A DNA stretch of 64,000 bases from Massilia varians (lineage in GTDB: Bacteria; Pseudomonadota; Gammaproteobacteria; Burkholderiales; Burkholderiaceae_D). Location: NCBI RefSeq assembly GCF_027923905.1, contig NZ_AP026966.1, positions 4,589,001 through 4,653,000 on the forward strand, written 5' to 3'. The translations under genes were made by a program, and so were the position numbers. Positions 1-8,914 of the stretch are shown here, in pieces. The number at the start of each line of letters is the position of its first letter. Position 1 is the first letter of the stretch. The notes below the pieces were generated by a model that was not told where the DNA came from, searched no databases, and saw only the letters and a list, made by a program, of their open reading frames with translations.

Positions 1-548
1 CTGCCGGCATTCAGCGGCTCGAGCGCCAAGCCGATCACCGCATCCTTCTGGCCCATGATGACCACCCAGGCCACGGCGCCGACCACCACGGTCTTGGCGA
101 CGGCCTTCAGCAGCTCGATCAGGGCATTGGTGGAGAACATGTTGCCGATGCCCTTGATCGGGTCCAGCTTCATGAAGTTCGGCATGAACGCCTTGGACGA
201 AAAATTCCAGCCGCCGATCAGGAGCGGCGAAGCCAGGGCCACCAGCATGATCAGGCCGGCCAGCGGCAGGCAGGCGAACAGCACCGCCACCAGGTCGGCG
301 GTGATGCGTTCGATCAGGATGCTGGGGTTGAAGACCTGGTCACGGCTGAGCGACAGGCCGGACTGCATTGCCTGCTCCAGCTTGCCGATCAGGGAACCGC
401 CCGTCATCCACAGGCCGGCGCCGGCGGTCATCAGGACGGTGAAGGTGGCGATTTCGCGCGAGCGGGGGACGTCGCCGTCTTCGCGCGCTTTCTCCAGCCT
501 TCTGGGTGACGCGGGTTCGGTCTTTTCTGCGTCGCTGTCTTCCGACAT
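1..548 (-). CDS. flhB: Flagellar export apparatus protein FlhB (N-terminal part, cut by window edge)
   Basis: Partial gene: the ATG is at 548 and the C-terminus lies beyond base 1. The 182 visible residues open with a short charged segment containing KTEPASPRRLEKAREDGDVP, the typical start of FlhB/YscU proteins, followed by hydrophobic stretches of the membrane domain. FlhB sits in the inner-membrane gate of the flagellar type III export apparatus and switches substrate specificity by self-cleavage at an NPTH site. That cytoplasmic domain is outside the window, so its integrity cannot be checked. The family call rests on the N-terminal motif and the hydrophobic pattern. Only 110 bp separate it from rfbC upstream on the same strand, and I see no terminator there. 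Confidence 0.85.
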   Translation of the reverse strand, partial: MSEDSDAEKTEPASPRRLEKAREDGDVPRSREIATFTVLMTAGAGLWMTGGSLIGKLEQAMQSGLSLSRDQVFNPSILIERITADLVAVLFACLPLAGLIMLVALASPLLIGGWNFSSKAFMPNFMKLDPIKGIGNMFSTNALIELLKAVAKTVVVGAVAWVVIMGQKDAVIGLALEPLNAG

Positions 549-658
549 GCCCTGCTCTCCTGTTGCTCGTACCGATCGAAAACAGGATTATCGCAGGTGT
601 TGCCGTAGGGCTAGAAGCGGAAAAGGGTCGGGATTACCCTCCATTTGCCCGCATGCGA

Positions 659-1207
659 TCAATCGAACAGATCGGCTGCGAGGAAGGGCATCCCTTTTTC
701 ATCCTTGGCCGAGACGATCGGTGCGGCCTGCAGCGGCCAGTCGATTGCCAGCGTCGGATCGTTCCAGACGATGCTGCGCTCGTGCTCGGGTGCGTAATAG
801 TCCGTCGTCTTGTACACGAATTCCGCCGATTCCGACAGCACCACGAACCCATGGGCGAAGCCTTCCGGCACCCATAGCTGCGCCTTGTTCTCTGCACTCA
901 AGATTTCTCCGACCCACTGGCCGAAGGTCGGTGACGAACGGCGCAGGTCGACCGCTACATCAAATACGCTGCCCGCCACCACGCGCACCAGCTTGCCCTG
1001 GGTTTGCTGCATTTGATAGTGCAGGCCGCGCAGGACGTGCCGGGCCGATTTCGAATGATTGTCCTGTACGAATTCCACCTTGCGGCCGACAGCTTCCTCG
1101 AACCGGGCCTGATGAAAACTCTCAAAAAAGAAGCCACGCTCGTCGCCGAACACGCGTGGCTCGACCAGCAAGACTTCAGGAATAGCCAAAGGAGTCATCT
1201 TCATCAA
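659..1207 (-). CDS. rfbC: dTDP-4-dehydrorhamnose 3,5-epimerase
   Basis: 182 residues, the usual RmlC length. The protein is a cupin-type epimerase that converts dTDP-4-keto-6-deoxy-D-glucose to the L-lyxo form, the third step to dTDP-L-rhamnose. The catalytic histidine region RGLHYQ lies near residue 62 and the active-site tyrosine region YKTTDYY near residue 137, and [11 protein letters not shown] near the N-terminus is also family-typical. Its start overlaps the rfbA stop by 4 bp (ATGA), so the two are translationally coupled. It is the last gene of the rfbB-rfbD-rfbA-rfbC series. Other Met codons lie at residues 2 and 4, so the exact start is uncertain by a few codons. Confidence 0.95.
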   Translation of the reverse strand: MMKMTPLAIPEVLLVEPRVFGDERGFFFESFHQARFEEAVGRKVEFVQDNHSKSARHVLRGLHYQMQQTQGKLVRVVAGSVFDVAVDLRRSSPTFGQWVGEILSAENKAQLWVPEGFAHGFVVLSESAEFVYKTTDYYAPEHERSIVWNDPTLAIDWPLQAAPIVSAKDEKGMPFLAADLFD

Positions 1208-2097
1208 AACACCGTTTCTTTCAAAATACGCATCAGATACTGACCATAACCATTTTTCTTCATCGGCGCGGCCAGTTCCTCAAGCTGGGCGGCATTGATC
1301 CAGCCTTTACGGAAAGCGACCTCTTCCGGACAAGCCACCTTCAAACCCTGGCGGTGTTCGATCGTTGCGATAAACTGGCTTGCGTCCAGCAAGGACTCAT
1401 GGGTACCGGTATCGAGCCAGGCATAGCCTCGTCCCATGATCTCGACGTGAAGCTTGTCCATCTCCATATAAATCTTGTTCAGGTCGGTGATCTCGAGTTC
1501 GCCGCGCGCCGATGGTTCAATGGTGCGAGCGAACTCGGCAACGTTGTTGTCATAGAAGTAGAGCCCCGTTACCGCGTAGTTGGAACGCGGCGCCGCAGGC
1601 TTTTCTTCGAGGCTGACTGCCCTGCCCTCATCGTTGAATTCGACCACGCCATAACGCTCGGGATCATGGACGTGGTGGGCAAATACGCTTGCACATCCGT
1701 CGCGGGCATCCGCACGCTCGAGCAGCGTTACGAAGTCATGCCCGTAGAACAGGTTGTCACCCAAGGCCAAGGCTGAAGGTGAGTTACCCAGGAACTCCTT
1801 GCCGATCAGAAAAGCCTGGGCCAATCCATCTGGCGATTCCTGAACCGCATACGACAGGTTCAGGCCCCAACGGCTGCCGTCGCCAAGCAACTGCTGAAAC
1901 AAGGGCCTATCTCGTGGGGTCGAAATGATCAGAATATCGCGAATCCCACCAAGCATCAGCGTGCTGAGTGGGTAATAAATCATTGGCTTATCGAAAACTG
2001 GCAGCAATTGCTTGGAAATCGCGAGGGTGGCCGGGTGCAGGCGTGTGCCACTGCCGCCGGCAAGGATAATGCCTTTACGTTTCGTGGATTGACTCAT
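1204..2097 (-). CDS. rfbA: Glucose-1-phosphate thymidylyltransferase
   Basis: 297 residues from the ATG at 2097, matching the usual RmlA length. A longer reading up to 2181 exists but would run into rfbD coding sequence. The enzyme makes dTDP-glucose from glucose-1-phosphate and dTTP, the first step of dTDP-L-rhamnose synthesis. The nucleotidyltransferase signature [11 protein letters not shown] lies at about residues 14-24, with [16 protein letters not shown] just after it. The gene overlaps rfbD by 4 bp upstream and rfbC by 4 bp downstream, so the set is a tightly coupled operon. Confidence 0.96.
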   Translation of the reverse strand: MSQSTKRKGIILAGGSGTRLHPATLAISKQLLPVFDKPMIYYPLSTLMLGGIRDILIISTPRDRPLFQQLLGDGSRWGLNLSYAVQESPDGLAQAFLIGKEFLGNSPSALALGDNLFYGHDFVTLLERADARDGCASVFAHHVHDPERYGVVEFNDEGRAVSLEEKPAAPRSNYAVTGLYFYDNNVAEFARTIEPSARGELEITDLNKIYMEMDKLHVEIMGRGYAWLDTGTHESLLDASQFIATIEHRQGLKVACPEEVAFRKGWINAAQLEELAAPMKKNGYGQYLMRILKETVF

Positions 2098-2999
2098 AAA
2101 TTTCCTTGCACCGACAGTTCGGCGATCAAACGGTTGACGTGATAGCGCCAGTCGGGCAGACGGAGCCCGAAAGTCGCACAAAACTTGCTACTGTCGAGGC
2201 GTGAATTGGCGGGACGCGGTGCAGGCACCGGCAAGGCACTGGAGGCGATCGGCAATACCTGGGCTGGCCCAGCCTTTAATACCGCGCCACAGGCCAAAGC
2301 CTGATCCAGTACGTGCTGCGCGTAAGCATGCCAGCTTGTTTTACCGGATGCAGCAAGATGATAGGTTCCTGACAGGGAATGTGCTTCAGCGCCAAGCAAT
2401 ACGATGCGGTGCAGCGCCAGCGCCGTCGCATCAGCGAGCAGTTCAGCGCCAGTAGGTGCGCCATACTGGTCAGCCACGACATTGAGGGTCTCACGCTCTT
2501 TTGCCAGACGCAACATCGTCTTGGCAAAATTACCTCCACGCCGAGCAAAAACCCAGCTGGTACGCAGGATCAAGTGACGCGCTCCACTGGCGCGGATGCG
2601 TTCCTCGCCTTCGCATTTGGTGCGGCCATAGACCGACAGGGGGGTGCTTGTGTCGGTTTCCACCCAGGCGCCCTGTTTCTTGCCGTCAAAAACGTAGTCG
2701 GTCGAGTAATGGACCAGCCATGCGCCGATAGCCTGCGCTTCTTCGGCCAGTACACCGGGAGAAACCGCGTTGACCACACGCGCAGTCACGGCGTCACTCT
2801 CCGCCTTGTCGACTGCGGTATATGCTGCGGCGTTGACGATCAGGTCCGGGCGCACGCTGCGCACGAGCGCGCGCAGCGACTCGGGATCGGTGAAATCGGC
2901 TTCGTGGCGCCCGCATGCATGCAGTTCGCCCAGCACGACGAGCGAGCGCTGCAGCTCCCACCCAAGCTGGCCGTCCTTGCCTAATAACAGGATCTTCAT
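2094..2999 (-). CDS. rfbD: dTDP-4-dehydrorhamnose reductase
   Basis: 301 residues. An SDR-fold reductase that uses NAD(P)H to complete dTDP-L-rhamnose. The N-terminal nucleotide-binding motif is [18 protein letters not shown] follows near residue 105, and the catalytic YxxxK pair is in YGRTKCEGE near residue 128. It lies between rfbB (6 bp upstream) and rfbA (4-bp overlap). A second RmlD-like reductase occurs at 20827-21696 in this window, but that one sits with amino-sugar genes, so the rhamnose role belongs here. Confidence 0.95.
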   Translation of the reverse strand: MKILLLGKDGQLGWELQRSLVVLGELHACGRHEADFTDPESLRALVRSVRPDLIVNAAAYTAVDKAESDAVTARVVNAVSPGVLAEEAQAIGAWLVHYSTDYVFDGKKQGAWVETDTSTPLSVYGRTKCEGEERIRASGARHLILRTSWVFARRGGNFAKTMLRLAKERETLNVVADQYGAPTGAELLADATALALHRIVLLGAEAHSLSGTYHLAASGKTSWHAYAQHVLDQALACGAVLKAGPAQVLPIASSALPVPAPRPANSRLDSSKFCATFGLRLPDWRYHVNRLIAELSVQGNL

Positions 3000-3005
3000 A
3001 CGCGT

Positions 3006-4067
3006 TCAGGCCGAGTACTGGCGTTCGACCCACTCGCGATAGGCGCCGCTGGTGACGTTGTGCACCCATCCCTGGTTTGCCAGGTACCACTCGACGGTCT
3101 TGCGGATACCGGTCTCGAAGGTTTCGGCCGGACGCCAGCCCAGCTCGCGCTCGAGCTTGCCAGCGTCGATGGCATAACGGCGATCATGGCCTGGACGATC
3201 TTTTACAAAGGTCATCTGATCCGCATACGATCGGCCATCGGCGCGTGGCTGGAGTTCATCCAGTATGGCGCACAGGGTGCGCACGACATCGATGTTCGCC
3301 TTTTCGTTGCAGCCGCCAACGTTATACGTGTCGCCCACCCTGCCCTCGGCAAGCACGCGGCGAATCGCGCTGCAGTGATCCGTGACATACAGCCAGTCGC
3401 GAATCTGCTGGCCATCGCCATAGATCGGCAGCGGCTTGCCGGCCAGCGCATTGTGAATCACCAGCGGGATCAGTTTTTCCGGGAAGTGGTAGGGACCGTA
3501 ATTGTTCGAGCAATTGGTGGTCAACACCGGCAGGCCATAGGTGTGATGGTAGGCACGCACCAGGTGGTCCGACGCAGCCTTGGTGGCCGAGTACGGGCTG
3601 TTTGGTTCATAACGGTTCTGCTCGTTGAACGCGGGCGCATCGCTCGACAGCGTACCGTACACCTCGTCGGTGGACACATGCAGGAAGCGGAATGCGGCCT
3701 GGGCTTCGGCGTCGAGTCCACTCCAGTAAGCGCGCACGGCTTCGAGAAGTTTGAAGATGCCGACAACATTGGTCTCGATGAAATCGGCAGGGCCCTCGAT
3801 GGAGCGGTCGACATGGCTCTCGGCCGCAAAGTTCAGCACCGCGCGCACCTTGTGCTCAGCCAACAGGCCCGCTACCAGGACGTTGTCGCCGATGTCGCCG
3901 CGGACGAAATGGTGCAGCGGGTTGTTGTCGAGACTCGTCAGGTTCTGAAGATTCCCTGCATAGGTCAGTTTGTCGAGGTTGACGACTGGCTCGTCATGGT
4001 GTCCAAGCCAGTCGATGACGAAGTTCGAGCCGATAAAGCCTGCTCCACCCGTAACGAGGATAGTCAT
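3006..4067 (-). CDS. rfbB: dTDP-glucose 4,6-dehydratase
   Basis: 353 residues, normal for RmlB. The enzyme converts dTDP-glucose to dTDP-4-keto-6-deoxyglucose with a bound NAD. The Rossmann motif [10 protein letters not shown] starts at residue 7, and the catalytic set includes STDEVYG near residue 134 and [15 protein letters not shown] near residue 160. It is the first gene of rfbBDAC, with a roughly 210-bp AT-rich upstream space that probably holds the operon promoter, since the preceding gene ends at 4280. The whole pathway from glucose-1-phosphate to dTDP-L-rhamnose is present and looks intact. Confidence 0.96.
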   Translation of the reverse strand: MTILVTGGAGFIGSNFVIDWLGHHDEPVVNLDKLTYAGNLQNLTSLDNNPLHHFVRGDIGDNVLVAGLLAEHKVRAVLNFAAESHVDRSIEGPADFIETNVVGIFKLLEAVRAYWSGLDAEAQAAFRFLHVSTDEVYGTLSSDAPAFNEQNRYEPNSPYSATKAASDHLVRAYHHTYGLPVLTTNCSNNYGPYHFPEKLIPLVIHNALAGKPLPIYGDGQQIRDWLYVTDHCSAIRRVLAEGRVGDTYNVGGCNEKANIDVVRTLCAILDELQPRADGRSYADQMTFVKDRPGHDRRYAIDAGKLERELGWRPAETFETGIRKTVEWYLANQGWVHNVTSGAYREWVERQYSA

Positions 4068-4279
4068 CCTGTAATTCCTAGTATGGTTGTGGTTTTGCTG
4101 AAGGTTAAATTTAAGTCAATTTAGACTACAAAGCAGCAATATTTGCTCTCAGTACAGGAATTAAGACGGCATTACGTCTGCACGCAATGCCGCTACCAGG
4201 CTACAAGAGGTCGCACCTGCCACCTGAATAATCAGGAAAACAATCGTACGCAACGACAGGGCGCAGTCCTTCAGCCTGG

Positions 4280-5443
4280 CTATGACAGGCCGCGTCGGAT
4301 GAAAGACGAGCTGGATTGCTCGATGGCGACGACTGGCCGCGGCGCAGCGCGCCCCGCCCCACGCATGCGGCGCCGTCGCGCCCACCAGGCCGAGACCGCA
4401 AAGGCGTACGCCGACAGGTAGAGCAGGAAGCTGGACAGCACGCCCTGCAACAGCGCCTCCGGCATGGCGGCGAAGCGCACCGCCATCATGGCCGGCACCA
4501 GCGCCACCAGCCAGGACAGCGGCGACACGCAGGCGTTGCGCAGCGGCGCCGGCAGCCAATGCAGGAAGCGCGCCACGATCGCGGTCTTGACCAGGCTGTG
4601 CAGGTGCCAGCTGTCCGGGTGGCCCGGATGGCGGCGGTGCCATAGGCGGCGCAGGATCGTAAACACGGTTTCGAACACGGGATAGCCGCAGGCCAGCAGC
4701 GGCGCCCAGGGCGACACTTGCGGATTGCGGTAGACCAGCATGATCGACATCCAGGCCAGCAGGAAACCGAGCAGGTAGGCGCCACCGTCGCCCAGGAACA
4801 GCTTACCGAACGGGAAGTTGACCACGAAGAATCCGGCTGTCACGGCGCAGACGACAAAGCACAGCTGCGCGAGGGCGGCGTCGCCGGCTTGCTGGGCGAT
4901 CAGGCCGAGCGCGGCCATGCCGATCAGCACGGTGCCGCTGGCCAGGCCGTTGAAGCCGTCGATGATATTGACCGCATTGGCCACGCCGCCCACCGCAAAC
5001 GCCGTGAAAGCGACCGAAAGCGGCAGCCAGGCTAGCAGCGCATCGAATGGCGGGATGCCGATATGCGCCAAGCTGACCCCGGTCAGGCCCCAGCAGCAAA
5101 CGCCGCTGGCCATGGTCGCCAGCAGGCGCGCGCCTACCGAAATACGCCGGGTAAGGTCTTCGGCCAGGCCGAACAGGAAAGCCGGCACGGCCGACACCAG
5201 CACCGGCAGGAACAGCTCCTGTTGGGCGGCAGGCAGGACCGCAAGCGCCAGCCAGAGGCCAGCCATGATGGCGGCGCCGCCCACGCGCGGCGTCGGCGTG
5301 ACATGGAATTTTTGTACGCCGTGGGTCGCGTCGAGCGAATAGTGGCCATGCCAGCGCGTCGTCAGGACAAGCAGCAGCGAGCCGGCCAGCGTCGCCGCGA
5401 AGCCGATTTCAAGACCGGTAAATTTTAATTCAGCAATGCTCAT
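4280..5443 (-). CDS. WecA/MraY-family polyprenyl-phosphate sugar-1-phosphate transferase
   Basis: 387 residues, strongly hydrophobic with about ten to eleven membrane segments. It matches glycosyltransferase family 4 (MraY/WecA): NIIDGFNGLASG near residue 160, FLGDGGAYLLGF near residue 215 and a cytoplasmic HLH near residue 282. These enzymes transfer a HexNAc-1-phosphate from a UDP-sugar to undecaprenyl phosphate and so start a lipid-linked repeat unit. No WbaP/PglC-type initiating enzyme is visible in this window, so this is the best candidate initiator for the locus. The acceptor sugar (GlcNAc or a 6-deoxy-HexNAc) cannot be read from the sequence. The C-terminal tail is arginine-rich and probably cytoplasmic. 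Confidence 0.85.
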   Translation of the reverse strand: MSIAELKFTGLEIGFAATLAGSLLLVLTTRWHGHYSLDATHGVQKFHVTPTPRVGGAAIMAGLWLALAVLPAAQQELFLPVLVSAVPAFLFGLAEDLTRRISVGARLLATMASGVCCWGLTGVSLAHIGIPPFDALLAWLPLSVAFTAFAVGGVANAVNIIDGFNGLASGTVLIGMAALGLIAQQAGDAALAQLCFVVCAVTAGFFVVNFPFGKLFLGDGGAYLLGFLLAWMSIMLVYRNPQVSPWAPLLACGYPVFETVFTILRRLWHRRHPGHPDSWHLHSLVKTAIVARFLHWLPAPLRNACVSPLSWLVALVPAMMAVRFAAMPEALLQGVLSSFLLYLSAYAFAVSAWWARRRRMRGAGRAAPRPVVAIEQSSSSFIRRGLS

Positions 5444-5613
5444 AAGACCACTTTATTAACTCTGCAATTTTATCGCATTTCAATCCTTATTCATTCATGG
5501 CCTAGCGTTTGTTTCAGTCTTGACAGCAAAATAGATTTTGTGCATCAACGAATTTGATTCATTCTTTTAAGCAATTCCAAAGCCCTCCTGCCTGACAAAC
5601 TACAAACATACTG

Positions 5614-5644
5614 TTGAGCTATCGTGCGCCACGATAGTTATAAT
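5614..5644 (+). promoter_or_regulatory. Candidate promoter with a palindromic operator-like site
   Basis: A TTGAGC box at 5614-5619 and a perfect TATAAT at 5639-5644 are 19 bp apart. Between them lies a perfect 8-bp inverted repeat with a 3-base loop (CTATCGTG-CGC-CACGATAG, 5619-5637). The position is right for transcription of the metallopeptidase gene about 60 bp downstream. A palindrome inside the spacer would suit a repressor or an activator that bends a long spacer. This is inference from sequence alone, and the palindrome could instead be a weak hairpin. Confidence 0.4.
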
Positions 5645-5704
5645 AATTTTATTATTTTTAAAACAACTATGTCGGCCAAATTAACTTGATTTGGAGGAAC
5701 TTTG

Positions 5705-7624
5705 GTGGATATTGCCTCTATTTTCCAGACAGGCTCCTCTTCTACACGCGTAGACATTACTTTTGTCGCTGAGGGCTACTCGTCTGTTGAACGCGATAAA
5801 TTTTTCGCAGATGCAACGAACTTTACTAATTATATTTTTAGTATAAACAACACCGACCTGAATGCACCATTCTCGAATTACAAACAGTATTTTAATATCC
5901 AGGCATTATTCGTTCCCTCAAATCAATCTTTATGGAATAGCACGCCGGGTTATGCCAACACGTATTTCAACAGCAAAAGTTATCTCGCAGACGGCCGCCT
6001 GATCTATGGGGACGACGTTGCCGTCCACAGGACGCTCAACGCCGCCCTGCCCGGTGACGCCCGGGACATCACGGTCGTCATCGTCAACTCGCAACAGTAT
6101 GGCGGTTCGGGCGGCCCGGTAATCTGGGTAACCAGTGGCAACCTGAGCTCAGCCGAGGTGCTGCTGCACGAACTGGGCCATACCGTCGCCAATCTGGGCG
6201 ATGAATACATCGACCACGCAGTAGGCAAAACCATGGGGCATGCGCCGGGGGCTTACCCCAACCTCACCACCTCCCCCTCCTCTCCCCCCTGGAAGGCGTG
6301 GCTGGGCTACGAAGACAGCCTGGGCAAGGTCGGTGTCTACGAGGGCGGTTACTACGGCGCCAGCGACGTCTGGCGGGCCACGAAAGATTCCAAGATGCTC
6401 AGCCTCGGGAAGGCATTCAATGCGCCCCAGAAGGAAGCCTTTGCGCTGGCGTTCTACGGGATGATCGGCGACTACCTTTCGCTCGACACCAGCATTCCAG
6501 GCTTCTGCTTCGCCAATGTCCCCGACACAAGCAATCTCGGCTATACCTGGAGCCTGGACAATGCCGTCGTCGCAAACAGCGGAAGCTATTATCTGGACAT
6601 CTATGCCAGCGGCCAATACAGTCCGGGGGCAACGGTTTCCCTCAGCACTATCGATGCAACCGGGTTGATACGAACGAACCTGTCGGCAACCCGGCAGACA
6701 GAGAGTGCCAGCCTGCAGGGAAGCATCGTCGAGATCGCGGGGACTGTGTCGGAAATAAGCCAAGGCGGCAGTGTGTTCTGCTTCGACGATAGGGACAATA
6801 CCATTACCGTACGCGACAGCGTCATCTCGGCCTACTTCGACGGCGGTGCAGGCTTCGACACGATCGTGTTGGACATGGGCAGGGCCAGCGCCAGCCTGGA
6901 AAAATTGGCTTCCGACACCTGGCTGCTGCTGAGCAGCGCTGCGGTGCCTCTGATGGCCTTCCGTAACGTGGAGTTCGTGCAGTTCAGCGACTACACCGAG
7001 ATCCTGGCCCCGACGCGGTCAGGCACCGCCGCCCAAGACATATTTCAGAATGGCCCAGGCAGCGAGCTCATCGACGGCGGCGCAGGCACGGATTTCCTGG
7101 TCTATTCGGCACAGCATGCCAGCTTTACCATTGAAGCGCGCGGCATCGGCTTCCGGATCACCGACCTGGCCAGCGGCAGTGTGGACATGGCCTGCAATGT
7201 CGAACGCCTGGTGTTCAACGACATCAACGTTGCCCTCGGCATCACGGGAGCAGGTGGACAGGTCAGCAGCCTGTACCAGGTGGCGTTCAACCGCACCCCC
7301 AACAGCGCCGAGCTTGGCTACTGGATCAGCATCATGGATCAAGGCATGAGTTTGCGCGACGTCTCGCTCAGCTTTACCGCGTCCGCGGAATTCCAGGCCG
7401 TCCATGGCAGCAGTGCGTCCAATGCGCAGATCGTCGAAGGGCTGTACCGGAACATCCCGCTTCCGAACGCCAATGCCGATGGCGTGGCGTATTGGCTCGG
7501 CATGCTCGACAGCGGAAGGGAATCCGTGGCCGGCGTGCTGGCTTTATTGGTTGATAACGCCGAGAACCAGGATGCGTTGGCTACGCTGATCGGCAACAGC
7601 TTCGCCTACGTTCCCTACGGTTGA
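5705..7624 (+). CDS. Secreted M64 (IgA peptidase)-like zinc metallopeptidase with C-terminal DUF4214 domain
   Basis: About 639 residues. I chose GTG at 5705 because GGAGG at 5693-5697 sits 7 bases before it; a TTG one codon earlier is possible. The zinc-protease site LLHELGHTVANLGDEY lies near residue 155 and has the HExxH plus downstream GDEY pattern of M64 peptidases. After it come a beta-rich middle region, repeats with DGGAGFDTI and DGGAGTDFL that resemble RTX or haemolysin-type units, and a DUF4214 segment (YQVAFNRTPNSAELGYW). There is no N-terminal signal peptide, which fits type I secretion through C-terminal signals. The first ~300 bp are AT-rich and the rest GC-rich, so the gene may be a mosaic. 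It is the only plus-strand gene in the polysaccharide locus. Its substrate is unknown. Confidence 0.75.
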   Translation: MDIASIFQTGSSSTRVDITFVAEGYSSVERDKFFADATNFTNYIFSINNTDLNAPFSNYKQYFNIQALFVPSNQSLWNSTPGYANTYFNSKSYLADGRLIYGDDVAVHRTLNAALPGDARDITVVIVNSQQYGGSGGPVIWVTSGNLSSAEVLLHELGHTVANLGDEYIDHAVGKTMGHAPGAYPNLTTSPSSPPWKAWLGYEDSLGKVGVYEGGYYGASDVWRATKDSKMLSLGKAFNAPQKEAFALAFYGMIGDYLSLDTSIPGFCFANVPDTSNLGYTWSLDNAVVANSGSYYLDIYASGQYSPGATVSLSTIDATGLIRTNLSATRQTESASLQGSIVEIAGTVSEISQGGSVFCFDDRDNTITVRDSVISAYFDGGAGFDTIVLDMGRASASLEKLASDTWLLLSSAAVPLMAFRNVEFVQFSDYTEILAPTRSGTAAQDIFQNGPGSELIDGGAGTDFLVYSAQHASFTIEARGIGFRITDLASGSVDMACNVERLVFNDINVALGITGAGGQVSSLYQVAFNRTPNSAELGYWISIMDQGMSLRDVSLSFTASAEFQAVHGSSASNAQIVEGLYRNIPLPNANADGVAYWLGMLDSGRESVAGVLALLVDNAENQDALATLIGNSFAYVPYG

Positions 7625-7689
7625 AGAATCGAGAGCGTGCGGCCACACTATGGCAAGCACGCCGGCCAAAAAATAAGCCGCGGCTTGCG

Positions 7690-7868
7690 CTAATGCCGTT
7701 CAGTTAGCGTAACAATGTAGGGTGGTCGGCTTCGCCGACCGCGCGTCCAAGTCACTCATGCACTGTGGCAGAGCACAATGGCGTTGAACGCGCGGCCGGG
7801 AAACCCGGCCACGCTTAACTGAAGGGCATTACCGCGGCTTGCGCTGTTTCCCGCCCACGCGTTCAACT
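7690..7868. repeat. Compound REP element (inverted pair plus half unit)
   Basis: A REP copy starts with GTAGGGTGGTCGG at 7718. An inverted partner occupies 7783-7815 and ends before ACGCTTAACT. The pair is enclosed by a longer imperfect inverted repeat (7690-7709 against 7813-7832, around TAATGCC.TTCAGTTA). A half unit CCCGCCCACGCGTTCAAC follows at 7850-7867. The word CCGCGGCTTGCG flanks both sides. This is the most degenerate member of the family in the window and fills the space between two convergent genes. Confidence 0.7.
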
Positions 7869-7970
7869 TACGGCCGCACTGTGACGGCGCTCTTGTCAAT
7901 CGAACGTGTGGCCAAGGAAACTGCCCGCCCTACGAAAACCCGGCAGCGCTCAACTGAACGGCGAAGATCC

Positions 7971-8002
7971 AAAAAAAAACCGCGGCTTGCAGCCGCGGTT
8001 TT
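7971..8002 (-). terminator. Rho-independent terminator of the small lipoprotein gene
   Basis: A perfect 8-bp stem CCGCGGCT/AGCCGCGG with a 3-base loop lies at 7980-7998. On the minus strand it is followed by a run of nine T residues. It starts 19 bp beyond the stop of the lipoprotein gene. The A-run/T-run on both sides means it could also work for the convergent peptidase transcript. Confidence 0.8.
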
Positions 8003-8020
8003 GATCAGCACATGCGGATA

Positions 8021-8776
8021 TTAGTTACCGCTGCCGCCGGTGCCGCCGGTGACGGTATTCTTGGCAGCATCATTGCGCACATTGGTCAGGACGGCCGGAG
8101 CCACCGCACCGTTTGCGTCGACCACATTGCGTGCCTTCAGCGCTTCCAGAATCGCATCCTGGGCGTTACCCGGATTGGTGGCGCTCTTCGGCACCAGGGC
8201 CGCCGACAGGAAGTCGGTCGGCACGGCGACGCTGCCGCCGGTGGCGGTCGAGACGATCTGCACCAGGCGGTTGACCGTGGCCGACATCATGGTTGCATTG
8301 GTCACGACCGTTTTGACGTTGGCGTTGGCGGCCAGTTGCGCTGGGGTGGCGCCGGTGCCGGCACCCGACGAAACGGCGATGTAGGACACCAGCATTTCGG
8401 TCAGCGGGGTGATGTTCGCCTTGGCGCCATCGCCGGCTGCGATGGAACGCAGGGTCACGCCGTTCTGGGTAACCGACAGGATGCATGGGCCTTCGCCCGG
8501 GGCTGCGACGCGGACGGTAAACGCACCATCGGCGCCGGACGCCGCGGTGGCGGTGCCGGTCTTGCAGACGGCGGTCACGGTGGCATTCGCGATCGCAGCG
8601 CCGGTAGCGGCGGTGCCGGAGATCGAGATGGCGTAGCTCACCGGCGGCGGCGGCGGCGGCGTGGTCGGGGTCGGTGCGGGGCTGTCGTTGCCGCCGCCGC
8701 AGGCTGCCAGCGTTGCCGCCACACCTGCCATCAGCACCAGCTTGGCAGCCGCATTCAATTTAAAGCTCTTGTTCAT
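8021..8776 (-). CDS. Small alanine/threonine-rich lipoprotein, function unknown
   Basis: 251 residues from the ATG at 8776, preceded by AAAGGATG as ribosome-binding site. The signal peptide ends in the lipobox LAAC, followed by a short Gly and a Pro-rich linker, so it should be a lipidated periplasmic or outer-membrane protein. After the linker is a segment (SGTAATGAAIANATVTAVCK and onward) that resembles carboxypeptidase-regulatory-like or Ig-like beta domains. The rest is low-complexity Ala/Thr/Val and ends in Gly-rich GGTGGSGN. No catalytic motif is visible. An insertion sequence ends about 105 bp upstream, so it may now supply or have disturbed the promoter. A terminator lies directly downstream. 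Confidence 0.7.
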   Translation of the reverse strand: MNKSFKLNAAAKLVLMAGVAATLAACGGGNDSPAPTPTTPPPPPPVSYAISISGTAATGAAIANATVTAVCKTGTATAASGADGAFTVRVAAPGEGPCILSVTQNGVTLRSIAAGDGAKANITPLTEMLVSYIAVSSGAGTGATPAQLAANANVKTVVTNATMMSATVNRLVQIVSTATGGSVAVPTDFLSAALVPKSATNPGNAQDAILEALKARNVVDANGAVAPAVLTNVRNDAAKNTVTGGTGGSGN

Positions 8777-8914
8777 TCGACATCCTTTTTCGATTGTTAT
8801 TTCTGATTGCAGAGATCTCTCTTGCGCTGCTCCGGCACTAGCCGGGTCCCCAACAAATGCGTGATGCACAGCCATTTTGATCTTGCCCCGCTATTCCCGG
8901 ACACAGCCTGATGC

